A stretch of DNA of 44,539 bases. Origin: Microbacteriaceae bacterium. Lineage in GTDB: Bacteria; Actinomycetota; Actinomycetes; Actinomycetales; Microbacteriaceae. The position numbers were made by a program, and so were the translations under genes. Where the stretch lies: the NCBI GenBank assembly GCA_025465035.1, contig JAODMH010000182.1, positions 1-44,539 on the forward strand. The letters are read 5' to 3'. Shown here one piece after another: positions 1 through 6,990 of this stretch; within the stretch, counting starts at the first letter, position 1, and every line of letters starts with the position of its first letter. Under the pieces are notes generated by a model. The model had not been told where the DNA came from and ran no database searches. It worked only from the letters and a program-made list of their open reading frames with translations.

Positions 1-167
1 GCATCTACAACCAGAAGCCGATCGGTGAGCCTTCCGCGCACACCCAGGAGCTGTACGCGGCGCTGGACACCGTCGTGCAGGCCGTACTGACCGACAAGAA
101 CGCCGACATCGACGCCCTGCTCAAGCAGGCAACGAGCGACGTGCAGGCGATCGTCGACGCCGGCTAG
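1..167 (+). CDS. Sugar ABC transporter substrate-binding protein, C-terminal end (partial)
   Basis: Only the last 54 codons are inside the window, read in the frame that begins at base 3 and stops with TAG at 165-167. The residues (ending LLKQATSDVQAIVDAG) look like the C-terminal helix of an extracellular solute-binding protein of the sugar family. The call depends mainly on context: two sugar-type permease genes follow directly on the same strand, the usual order being binding protein, permease, permease. The protein would be a secreted lipoprotein that delivers sugar or oligosaccharide to the permeases, but its signal peptide and binding site are outside the window, so the substrate cannot be inferred. 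Confidence 0.7.
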   Translation, partial: IYNQKPIGEPSAHTQELYAALDTVVQAVLTDKNADIDALLKQATSDVQAIVDAG

Positions 168-187
168 CCACCCGACGAACCGGCAAT

Positions 188-223
188 GGGGCTGGTGCGG
201 ATGCTTCATTCCGCACCAGCCCC
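188..223 (+). terminator. Hairpin between binding-protein and permease genes
   Basis: Perfect 14-bp inverted repeat: arm GGGGCTGGTGCGGA at 188-201, 8-nt loop, matching arm at 210-223. No T-run follows. Such hairpins between a binding-protein gene and its permease genes are known to protect or partly terminate the message, so that the binding protein is made in excess. The ATG at 186 sits on the hairpin's left flank, which argues against it as the permease start. Confidence 0.75.
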
Positions 224-257
224 GACCCCTTGCTTCCCAACGAAAGACCTGCTCCTC

Positions 258-1199
258 ATGACCACAATCGCCAAAGCGCCACCATCCACCCGCGTGCGCC
301 AGCGCCGAACACCCATGACGTGGGTGCGCGGCGGAGGGCTGAGCAACCTCGTCTTCCTGCTTCCGCTGCTCTTCATCTTCGGCGCCTTCTCCTGGTGGCC
401 GATCGTGCAGGCCGTCGTCATGAGCTTTCAGAAGACCAATCTCGTGACCCCGGCCCTCTTCGTCGGCTGGGACAACTTCGCCAGGGTGCTCCGCGATCCG
501 CTCTTCTTCACGGCGATCAAGAACACCGGGTACTTCGCGCTTCTGGCCCTGATCTTCGGCTACCCGGTGCCGCTGGTCGTCGCCGTGCTCATGAGCGAGG
601 TGCGCAAGTGGAAGGGCATCTTCAGCGCCCTCGCCTACCTTCCCGTCGTCGTTCCACCGGTCGTCGCCGTGCTGCTCTGGAAGTTCTTCTACGACGCGAG
701 TCCCACGGGCGTGTTCAACGTCATGTTGAGTTGGTTCGGCATCGGACCGCAGCCATGGATCCAGTCTGCGGCATCCGCGATGCCCTCGCTCGTGCTCGAA
801 GCCACCTGGGCGGCGGCCGGCGGAACGATCATCATCTATCTCGCGGCGCTGACCGGCGTCGCACCGGAGCTCTACGATGCGGCCGAGGTCGACGGGGCGT
901 CGATCTGGCGCAAGATCTGGCACGTCACGCTCCCACAACTCAGAGGGGTGCTGCTCGTGACCCTCATCCTCCAGATCATCGGCACCTCGCAGGTCTTCCT
1001 CGAACCGTTCCTCTTCACCGGCGGCGGCCCGGCCAACTCGACGGTGACGATCCTGCAACTCATCTATCGCTACGCCTTCCAGAACAGCCTCGGTGGCAAT
1101 TACGGTGCGGCGACCGCGCTCAGCATCATGCTCGCCGTGTTCCTCGCCGTGCTCTCCTGGGTGTATTTCAAGGCGACCAAGGCCTGGAGTACCAATTGA
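258..1199 (+). CDS. Sugar ABC transporter permease, MalF type
   Basis: Inner-membrane permease of a carbohydrate uptake ABC transporter (MalF/UgpA-like), 313 aa from this ATG. After a basic N-terminus (residues about 8-25) come six hydrophobic segments. The EAA loop that docks to the ATPase is visible as AAEVDGASIWRKIWHVTLPQL near residues 212-232. An ATG at 186 would add 24 residues but lies on a strong hairpin, so the ATG at 258 is preferred. The stop codon overlaps the TTG of the next permease gene, so the two are probably translationally coupled. No ATPase gene is adjacent; actinobacterial sugar transporters often share one MsiK-type ATPase, which is likely here. Substrate unknown. Confidence 0.9.
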   Translation: MTTIAKAPPSTRVRQRRTPMTWVRGGGLSNLVFLLPLLFIFGAFSWWPIVQAVVMSFQKTNLVTPALFVGWDNFARVLRDPLFFTAIKNTGYFALLALIFGYPVPLVVAVLMSEVRKWKGIFSALAYLPVVVPPVVAVLLWKFFYDASPTGVFNVMLSWFGIGPQPWIQSAASAMPSLVLEATWAAAGGTIIIYLAALTGVAPELYDAAEVDGASIWRKIWHVTLPQLRGVLLVTLILQIIGTSQVFLEPFLFTGGGPANSTVTILQLIYRYAFQNSLGGNYGAATALSIMLAVFLAVLSWVYFKATKAWSTN

Positions 1200-2206
1200 C
1201 CAGCACCGAGACCCGTCCGACGAATGACGCAGATGAGACGCCGCTGCCGGTGCGGGATGCGCTCGGCTCCAGCACGCAGACGCTCGTGTCACGGCGGCCC
1301 CGCCGGAGGCGCAAGCCGGCCAAGGAAGCCGAGGACCGCGGTATCGCGTCTGGGGCGGACTGGCGGCGCAGGAGTGTCCGCTTCCCGCTCGGCACGAGCC
1401 AGATCGTGCTCCTCGTGTTCCTCGTGGTGGCCGGGCTCGGACCGATCCTCTGGCTCGCGAAGTCGGCGATCACTCCGACTCAGGACACGCTGCGCACCCC
1501 GATAGCGCTCTTCCCGCACGGCGTCGACTGGGCGAACCTCGCCACGGCCTGGTCGACAGTCCACATCGACGTCCAGTTCGTCAATACCCTCTGGGTCGCC
1601 CTCGGATCGTGGCTTCTGCAGGTGCTGGTGGCGGCGACCGGTGGTTTTGCTCTCTCGGTCCTGAAGCCGAAATATGCCGGCATCGTCAACGGTCTCGTTC
1701 TCGGTACCCTCTTCGTGCCGGCCGTGGTGCTGCTCGTGCCGCTGTATCTGACGATTCTGCATCCGCCGCTCATCGGCGCCTCGCTCATCAACACCTTCTG
1801 GGCGGTCTGGTTACCTGCCGGAGCGAACGCCTTCAACATCCTGCTCGTCAAGCGCTTCTTCGACAACCTGCCTCGGGAGATCTTCGAGGCGGCGCGAACG
1901 GACGGTGCGGGGCCGTTCCGGCTCTTCTGGTCGATCGTGCTGCCGATGTCGCGGCCCATCCTCGGGGTCGTCTCGGTCTTCGCGATCATCAACGCATGGA
2001 AGGACTATCTCTGGCCACTCCTGGTCCTTCGCGATCCGGCCGTCCAACCGCTGTCGGTGCGCCTGCCGACGCTGCAGAGGGCGATCGAACTCGACGTCTA
2101 CCTCGCCGCGCTCGCGATTTCGACGATCATTCCGATCATCCTGTTCCTGATCTTCCAGCGGCTGTTCCTGAGGAGCGCTGGACTGGGCGGGGCGGTCAAG
2201 GGATGA
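1196..2206 (+). CDS. Sugar ABC transporter permease, MalG type
   Basis: Second permease subunit (MalG/UgpE-like), 336 aa from TTG 1196, which overlaps the preceding TGA in the string TTGA. The first ~60 residues are polar and very basic (an RRPRRRRK stretch), an unusually long cytoplasmic extension for this family; six hydrophobic segments follow from about residue 65. The EAA motif is AARTDGAGPFRLFWSIVLP. The reading frame stays open upstream to about base 230, but that part is a shadow of the first permease gene. An internal start could remove part of the basic extension; no clear Shine-Dalgarno decides this. The 3' end overlaps the convergent oxidoreductase gene by 11 bp. Confidence 0.85.
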   Translation: MTSTETRPTNDADETPLPVRDALGSSTQTLVSRRPRRRRKPAKEAEDRGIASGADWRRRSVRFPLGTSQIVLLVFLVVAGLGPILWLAKSAITPTQDTLRTPIALFPHGVDWANLATAWSTVHIDVQFVNTLWVALGSWLLQVLVAATGGFALSVLKPKYAGIVNGLVLGTLFVPAVVLLVPLYLTILHPPLIGASLINTFWAVWLPAGANAFNILLVKRFFDNLPREIFEAARTDGAGPFRLFWSIVLPMSRPILGVVSVFAIINAWKDYLWPLLVLRDPAVQPLSVRLPTLQRAIELDVYLAALAISTIIPIILFLIFQRLFLRSAGLGGAVKG

Positions 2207-3173
2207 GCAGCAGCTTGCCGATATGAGCGGATGATTCCATCATCTCGTGTGCTCGCCGAGCATCGGCGAGGGCAAACCGCTCGTGGATCACCGGCACGAT
2301 CTGTCCTGATGCCACGAGCGGCCAGGCATTGGCGCGCACGCTCGCGATGATGTCGTCCTTCTCCTGTGACGGTCGCGCCCGAAGCATGGAACCGTGCACG
2401 CTCAGCCATTTGCTCATGAAGAGCCGGATGTCCGCTGTGCCGCGCGCGCCACTCTGGTTGCCGATCATGACCAGCCGGCCGTGTGGCGCGAGGGCCCGCA
2501 GATTGCGGTCGAAATAGTCGCCGCCGATCGCGTCGAGGATCACGTCGGCACCCCGGCCGTCGGTGGCGTTCAGCACACTCTCGACGAAATCCTCCTCGTG
2601 GTAGTCGATGAGGATGTCCGCCCCGAGCGCCTCGCAGGCGCGAAGCTTTGTCACGCTTCCCGCCGTCGTCGCGACGAGGCAGCCGAGCGTGCTGGCGAGT
2701 TGGATCGCTATCGTCCCGATGCCGCTTGAGCCGCCGTGCACGAGAAAGGTCTCTCCGGCACGCAGTCCGGCGATCATCACGACGTTCGACCAGACGGTGG
2801 CTATCGCCTCTGGCAGCGCCGCGGCATCCTCGAGGTCGACAGAATCTGGCACCGGAAGCAGGTGGCCGGCCCCTGCCACCGCGAGCGGAGCATATCCGCC
2901 GCCGGCAAGCAGGGCACAGACGCGGTCCCCGACCGTCCAGCCGCTGACACCGGCACCGACCTCCGCGATGGTGCCGGATACCTCGAGCCCGAGCAACGGA
3001 GATGCCCCATCCGGAGGAGGATATCCGCCGGCGCGCTGGGAGAGATCCGCGCGGTTGACGCCGGCAGCGGCGACGGCGATGAGCACCTCGCGGTGATTCG
3101 GGACGGGGTCGGCAACCTCCGTGAGAACAAGCGCTTCCGGGCCACCGGCATGGGGAACGGTTATCGCCTGCAT
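2196..3173 (-). CDS. NADPH:quinone oxidoreductase family protein (MDR superfamily)
   Basis: 325-aa medium-chain dehydrogenase/reductase of the zinc-free quinone oxidoreductase type (QOR/PIG3-like), predicted to reduce quinones or enones with NADPH in the cytoplasm. An N-terminal GroES-like domain (residues 1-120, with GVNRADLSQRAGGYPPP typical of this branch) precedes a Rossmann domain with the nucleotide motif HGGSSGIGTIAIQLA near residue 145. Structural zinc cysteines are absent, as expected in this branch. The start is supported by a TACCGT hexamer exactly 6 nt before the ATG, the leaderless pattern seen repeatedly in this window. It is divergent from the 3215 gene and convergent with the sugar permease. 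Confidence 0.88.
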   Translation of the reverse strand: MQAITVPHAGGPEALVLTEVADPVPNHREVLIAVAAAGVNRADLSQRAGGYPPPDGASPLLGLEVSGTIAEVGAGVSGWTVGDRVCALLAGGGYAPLAVAGAGHLLPVPDSVDLEDAAALPEAIATVWSNVVMIAGLRAGETFLVHGGSSGIGTIAIQLASTLGCLVATTAGSVTKLRACEALGADILIDYHEEDFVESVLNATDGRGADVILDAIGGDYFDRNLRALAPHGRLVMIGNQSGARGTADIRLFMSKWLSVHGSMLRARPSQEKDDIIASVRANAWPLVASGQIVPVIHERFALADARRAHEMMESSAHIGKLLLIP

Positions 3174-3179
3174 TCGCTA

Positions 3180-3185
3180 ACGGTA
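3180..3185 (-). promoter_or_regulatory. -10 hexamer TACCGT, leaderless start of the oxidoreductase
   Basis: On the minus strand TACCGT is followed by exactly 6 nt (TAGCGA) and then the ATG at 3173. This places the expected transcription start on or next to the A of the start codon. Confidence 0.6.
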
Positions 3186-3202
3186 CGCCCAGCGACGGTC
3201 GC

Positions 3203-3208
3203 TAAGTT
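3203..3208 (+). promoter_or_regulatory. -10 hexamer TAAGTT, leaderless start of the 3215 gene
   Basis: TAAGTT, 6 nt, then ATG at 3215. Same geometry as the divergent promoter at 3180-3185; the two hexamers are 17 bp apart in a 41-bp divergent spacer. Confidence 0.6.
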
Positions 3209-3214
3209 GGTGCC

Positions 3215-3718
3215 ATGCCCACCACACTGAATGCCGACACCCTTGCCCGATTGTTGCCGGGGACCTGGCGGATCGGTGCCACGAACTTTCCGATGTGGAT
3301 CGACGGCCAGAAAATTTCTCCGACCTTCAGCTATGAGCTGAAGAGCACGACGCCCCTCGTGCTGAGCGACCGAGTGACCTGGCGGACGGCCGCCGGTGTC
3401 GAGAAGAAGCTGTTGGGCGTCGACCGGTGGAGGGGCACGGAATTCGTCTGGCACGGCAAGGGCCTCCTGCGGCCGTTCGGCAGCCGCTGGGGCGTCGCGG
3501 GAGCGAGCGACGACGGCTCCATCCTCGTGATCCGGTTCTCCAAGTCGCTCGCAACACCCGCCGGCGTCGATGTCGTCATCAGGGAGGAAGCGGATGCCGC
3601 CGCCGTGCGGTCGGCGGTGGCCACGGCATCCGACACCCTCGGGCTGGGGCACGAGGAGTTCGCGAGCCTCACTTGGCTCGACCTGGACCTCCCTCGCGGC
3701 GTAGGGCGTCGACGCTAA
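3215..3718 (+). CDS. Hypothetical protein, 167 aa
   Basis: I do not recognise the family. The product is a soluble, cytoplasmic-looking protein without signal peptide or membrane segment. It is rich in beta-prone stretches (TWRIGATNFPMWIDGQ, SYELKSTTPLVLSDRVTW, KLLGVDRWRGTEFVWHGKG), which could form a small lipocalin-like barrel, followed by a helical C-terminus; this fold idea is only inference. Codon use matches its neighbours and a leaderless-type -10 lies 6 nt before the ATG, so it is a real gene. Its TAA interlocks with the TAG of the convergent FUSC-like gene in the four bases CTAA. Confidence 0.75.
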   Translation: MPTTLNADTLARLLPGTWRIGATNFPMWIDGQKISPTFSYELKSTTPLVLSDRVTWRTAAGVEKKLLGVDRWRGTEFVWHGKGLLRPFGSRWGVAGASDDGSILVIRFSKSLATPAGVDVVIREEADAAAVRSAVATASDTLGLGHEEFASLTWLDLDLPRGVGRRR

Positions 3719-4767
3719 TCGGTGCCGCCGATGATCTCCTCGCGGACCCGCCGGAGATCCTCCATGAGCGACCCGACGAGGATCCAGTGCTGGGCATCCG
3801 GTTTCGCGACCACGAGCGGGGCGGTGAGGGCGGGTAGCTCGGCGGTGATCGGGTCCGCGTCTTCGTGTGCCTCAGCAGCGGGTCTCGGATCTTTGGCCAG
3901 CAGGAGCAGGTCGTGCGCCGCGCGATCGAGCTCGAGAGCGATGGATGCCACGACGGGATCGTCGTGCAGGTCTGCGTCATAGTGGTCGTGCAGCGCCCTG
4001 GCCATGCCGAGCACCCTGGTGACGAGAATGCCCAGGGAGGTGAGCAGCTCGCGGTCCCTGGTGAGGATCGTGCGATGTCTGCCTCCGCGCGGGTTGAGCA
4101 TGAGGCTCTCCTCTGCGCGGGTCAGGGCTTCGGCGGTCGAATCCCGCTGCGACCTGAGTTGGCGCGCCTCCGTGAGCATCGTCGCCAGTTCCGCGGTGGT
4201 GCGTGGACTCCTGAGCGACTCGGCCAGTGTCCGGAGCATCGCCGCGACGTTCGCCGCGAGCTCCGCAACGGCGGAGTGGGCCGGCGTGAGGAGGACAGGC
4301 GGAACGATCGCGGCATTGACTAGCAGTCCCACGATCGCGCCGATGATCGTCTCAATGATCCGGTTGACGGCGTAGCCGGGGGTCTGCACTCCGATGGCCA
4401 GCACGAGCATGGCGCTGATCGGGATCTGGTTCGCCGAGCCGGGGGAGAGCCGGAGCGCCCAGGCGAGCAGCAGCGATACCACGATGATGGCGAGCACGAT
4501 CCAGCCGGAATGACCGAAGAGCAGGCTCGCACCGTATGCCAGCGCCACACCGAAGATGACGCCGACGCTTCGCTCGATTCCCTTCGCGAGAGACTGATTC
4601 ACGCTGGGCTGCACCACGAGGAGCGCGGCGATGGCGGCGAAGATCGGCAACGGCTGGTTCAGGGTCACCGTGCAGATCAGCCAGGCGAGAATGGCCGCGA
4701 CCGAGGTCTTGAGAACCTGGAGCAGCGGACTACGAGACGACGCACGCAGGGAGGCGATCAGTCGCAT
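3715..4767 (-). CDS. FUSC-family aromatic-acid-exporter-like membrane protein
   Basis: 350-aa integral membrane protein. The N-terminal ~165 residues hold about five to six hydrophobic segments with the FUSC/ArAE-type arrangement (residues 18-165, including QPSVNQSLAKGIERSVGVIFGVALAYGASL), followed by a long helical, charged cytoplasmic region (residues 170-350). The family includes exporters of aromatic carboxylic acids and many members of unknown substrate, so only a transport role is inferred. The start is set to ATG 4767 because a TACCCT hexamer lies exactly 6 nt upstream; a GTG at 4794 would add nine residues but has no such support. Nothing nearby indicates the substrate. Confidence 0.8.
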   Translation of the reverse strand: MRLIASLRASSRSPLLQVLKTSVAAILAWLICTVTLNQPLPIFAAIAALLVVQPSVNQSLAKGIERSVGVIFGVALAYGASLLFGHSGWIVLAIIVVSLLLAWALRLSPGSANQIPISAMLVLAIGVQTPGYAVNRIIETIIGAIVGLLVNAAIVPPVLLTPAHSAVAELAANVAAMLRTLAESLRSPRTTAELATMLTEARQLRSQRDSTAEALTRAEESLMLNPRGGRHRTILTRDRELLTSLGILVTRVLGMARALHDHYDADLHDDPVVASIALELDRAAHDLLLLAKDPRPAAEAHEDADPITAELPALTAPLVVAKPDAQHWILVGSLMEDLRRVREEIIGGTD

Positions 4768-4773
4768 CCGTCC

Positions 4774-4779
4774 AGGGTA
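4774..4779 (-). promoter_or_regulatory. -10 hexamer TACCCT, leaderless start of the FUSC-like gene
   Basis: TACCCT on the minus strand, 6 nt (GGACGG), then ATG 4767. It decides the start codon in favour of 4767 over the GTG at 4794. Confidence 0.6.
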
Positions 4780-4810
4780 TCGCCAGGGCCGCACGGACGG
4801 CGAGGTCGCG

Positions 4811-5134
4811 TCACTCGGTGGGGAGCTGGTATCCGCTCAGATCGGCGATTGGCGTCTGAAGCGACGGCGCGTCGCTCGAGGGAGTATGAGTACTCGCCGA
4901 AGCGGCGCCTGCGCTGCCGAGAGCAACACTCACAAGGAGAGCGCTCGCTAGGATTCCGGCAGCGGAGACGCCGCTTGCGGTGGCGTTGACGCCAGTGAGT
5001 CTGCCGTTGCGGCGCATGCGCCGAACGTAGACGGCGATGCCGACCAGGGTGACGGTCGCTAGGGCGACCGTCAACACCATGGGCGGGGTCATCGCAGTGT
5101 GTGCCGCGGGTACGGCGAATAGCACAGCAAACAT
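4811..5134 (-). CDS. Small membrane protein of unknown function, 107 aa
   Basis: Not recognised. The protein has two hydrophobic segments, roughly residues 15-37 and 52-78, separated by a basic loop (RRMRRNGRLTG), and a polar Ser/Thr/Pro-rich C-terminal tail ending DLSGYQLPTE. By the positive-inside rule the loop would be cytoplasmic and both ends outside. The start ATG has a good Shine-Dalgarno (AAAGGA, about 9 nt upstream on the minus strand). It has an unusually elaborate upstream region: an inverted repeat GTTCATGT-N5-ACATGAAC in its leader and a GCCCCC/GGGGGC palindrome just upstream of a likely -10, similar to the promoter of the TetR gene at 13888. It therefore looks like a regulated gene. 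Confidence 0.7.
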   Translation of the reverse strand: MFAVLFAVPAAHTAMTPPMVLTVALATVTLVGIAVYVRRMRRNGRLTGVNATASGVSAAGILASALLVSVALGSAGAASASTHTPSSDAPSLQTPIADLSGYQLPTE

Positions 5135-5162
5135 GCTGGCTGTTCCTTTCGGGTAAGGAACG

Positions 5163-5183
5163 GTTCATGTCGGGTACATGAAC
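5163..5183. promoter_or_regulatory. Perfect 8+8 inverted repeat in the leader of the 107-aa gene
   Basis: GTTCATGT (5163-5170), spacer CGGGT, ACATGAAC (5176-5183). It lies 29-49 bp upstream of the 5134 start. The size and spacing suit a dimeric repressor operator, but a leader RNA hairpin is also possible. Confidence 0.55.
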
Positions 5184-5233
5184 ACTGTGTCGTCCTGTCC
5201 GTCATTAGGGGGACAAGCAGGTCGACAGAGATG

Positions 5234-5261
5234 AATCTAACAGGCCCCCGTTGGCGGGGGC
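5234..5261 (-). promoter_or_regulatory. Putative promoter with GC palindrome for the 107-aa gene
   Basis: On the minus strand a palindrome GCCCCCG-CCAA-CGGGGGC (5261-5244) is followed by 4 bp (CTGT) and a -10-like TAGATT (5239-5234). Transcription would start near 5227, giving a leader of about 90 nt. The same palindrome-4 bp-hexamer layout precedes the TetR gene at 13835-13861. No good -35 is visible, so the palindrome may occupy its place. Confidence 0.45.
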
Positions 5262-5516
5262 AAGGTGATCTCTGCCCCAATTTGGGGGCACGTCGGAACA
5301 TATCGCCGGTTGCGGTGCACGCCTGCACTCAATTTCGTTGCGAACCCAGGGAAAACCAGCGCAGAACGCATCAGACGCACCGGATCTCTGTGCGGTGCCG
5401 TGCCGCACGACGTGTCCTCCGGCGGATAAAATGTCTCGCGTGGTCATTCGCCGCGGGGGATGCGCCTATCGGGGCGCCTTGTCAGGTTCGATTTCCTGAA
5501 TCCTCCACTTCACCGC

Positions 5517-6860
5517 TCACCCTGGGGGTGCCAGGCTCCATCGGGGGAAGAGCACGGGAAGACCCTTCGGTACCCCGAAGGTGACGGCATCGGCACGGTG
5601 CCCGATGCCTGCCCCGACGAACCTGACGGTGGTCATCCCCGCCGCTTGAGCGGCGGCCTCCGCGGTTGTCACCTCCGGTCCATACACGGGATCGGCCGAT
5701 CCATTGGTGAAGATGGCGAGCGTGTCGTCGTAGTGGTGAGCCTTCAGGATGGTGAGCGGCTGTGCTGCGACGTAGGCGGCCGTGTTTCCACCGAAGCCGA
5801 GTCTGATCGTCGTGGAGACCGATCCGAGGGAGGGGCCGATCTCGCCGGAGACGTCGAGGATCGATCCGAAGATCTCTGGATGCTGCGCCCCGAACGACAG
5901 GGCACACTCGCCCCCATTGGAATAACCAGCGATCGCCCAGCCGAGTCGTCCTGGCACGACGTGCAGGGTGGAGCGGATGTAGTTGACGACATCCGTCATC
6001 ACATAGGTGGCGACGTGCCCGGCCGGCGAATCGATGCAGAGCGGATTCTTGGTGGGGCTGCCGATCTGGTCGATCGTGAGCACGATGGGTGCGAGTCCGT
6101 GGTGGGCAGCGGCGAGCGCATTGAGGGTCGGGAGAAAGAGGGCGCTGCTCTCCGGGCCTCCCGGCTGGCCCATCATCATGATCATCACGGGCAGGGCCGG
6201 CGGATTGTGAACGAGCGCGGCCGGGGGAAGGTAGAGGTAGGCGGGGCGAGCGACGAAGCCGGATGCCGGTGCCGGTATGGTCACGGTGCCGAAACTGCCG
6301 GCGCTCGGCATGTCGACCGGAGCCTTCCAGGTCTCCCACAGCGGCTTGGGAGGCACGACGGGTGGGGTGGTGTGGACCGGCTTCGGCAGGGCGACGGGCT
6401 GTGCGACCTGCACGTTGAGGAACGACGCGAGGGTCGGGTTGAGCCCATACCCGGCATTGATGCCGAGGGCGGCCGTAGCGGCGAAGACAGCCATTCCCAC
6501 GACGGCGACGACCTTTCGCCACCACCGCGACTCCCAGAAATTGGCCACGGCCAGCCCGATGCCGGCAAAGGCTCCACCCACCCACGCCCGCGTGTCCCAG
6601 TCGAGGGGAAGACCGAATACGTTGAACACGACTTCGCAGAGGAACAGGATCACGCCGGCGAGCAGCGCCCCGGATCCGATGCCGATCAGCGCAGTTATCA
6701 CCCAACGCCGGACGGCAGGTGTGCGCGAAGGACGGTGCCCGCCGGGGATGGCGCGCGACGGACGACGCAGGGCGAGATAGCCGAGCAGCCCCACGCTGAG
6801 GAGGACGAAGAACAGAACGACGGTGCCATCGACGATGTTGAGATCGAGAAACGAATGCAT
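5517..6860 (-). CDS. Membrane-anchored alpha/beta-hydrolase (esterase)
   Basis: 447 aa. The N-terminal ~145 residues carry about four hydrophobic segments, then a Pro-rich linker (residues 150-175), then an extracytoplasmic alpha/beta-hydrolase domain resembling the esterase-D / antigen-85-like group. The nucleophile elbow is GYSNGG with Ser314; Asp390 (SADP) and His421 (GIGHRAD) are well placed to complete the triad. Membrane anchor plus outward-facing esterase domain suggests action on cell-envelope lipids or external esters; the substrate is not shown. It is followed by no co-directional partner. The start at ATG 6860 lacks both a clear Shine-Dalgarno and a TANNNT hexamer, so a nearby internal start is possible. 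Confidence 0.82.
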   Translation of the reverse strand: MHSFLDLNIVDGTVVLFFVLLSVGLLGYLALRRPSRAIPGGHRPSRTPAVRRWVITALIGIGSGALLAGVILFLCEVVFNVFGLPLDWDTRAWVGGAFAGIGLAVANFWESRWWRKVVAVVGMAVFAATAALGINAGYGLNPTLASFLNVQVAQPVALPKPVHTTPPVVPPKPLWETWKAPVDMPSAGSFGTVTIPAPASGFVARPAYLYLPPAALVHNPPALPVMIMMMGQPGGPESSALFLPTLNALAAAHHGLAPIVLTIDQIGSPTKNPLCIDSPAGHVATYVMTDVVNYIRSTLHVVPGRLGWAIAGYSNGGECALSFGAQHPEIFGSILDVSGEIGPSLGSVSTTIRLGFGGNTAAYVAAQPLTILKAHHYDDTLAIFTNGSADPVYGPEVTTAEAAAQAAGMTTVRFVGAGIGHRADAVTFGVPKGLPVLFPRWSLAPPG

Positions 6861-6990
6861 CGGATTCTTGGTGTCCCTGGGTTCGCGCCCTCACAGAGGC
6901 GACGGGTAAGTATGCGATACCGAGCTGGGGGACGAGTCGCGGGCGCGCCATCCGGATGGAACCGTCAGGGTTTCATGGGCAGAAGGTCAG

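Larger units (their letters stand above)
5135..5516. other. Intergenic region with three palindromes, no gene seen
   Basis: About 380 bp between the 107-aa gene and the end of the hydrolase gene. It holds the inverted repeat at 5163-5183, the GC palindrome at 5244-5261, and a third site, CCCCAATTTGGGGGCACG at 5275-5292, that matches 16 of 18 bases of the palindrome before tetR (13837-13854). Bases 5300-5516 show nothing I can support; short open frames there lack start signals and family resemblance. Confidence 0.6.

Noticed and set aside
230-2206. A 658-codon open frame that would join both sugar permeases' span
   Set aside because: Its first half is an out-of-frame reading of the first permease (Arg-rich, no membrane segments). 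Only the part from TTG 1196 has permease features.
4768-4794. GTG 4794 as start of the FUSC-like gene
   Set aside because: The extension contains the TACCCT hexamer, which is 6 nt before ATG 4767.
5205-5447. 80-codon minus-strand frame in the palindrome-rich gap
   Set aside because: It crosses the GC palindromes and has no start signal, no domain and no hydrophobic pattern. The region reads better as regulatory DNA.
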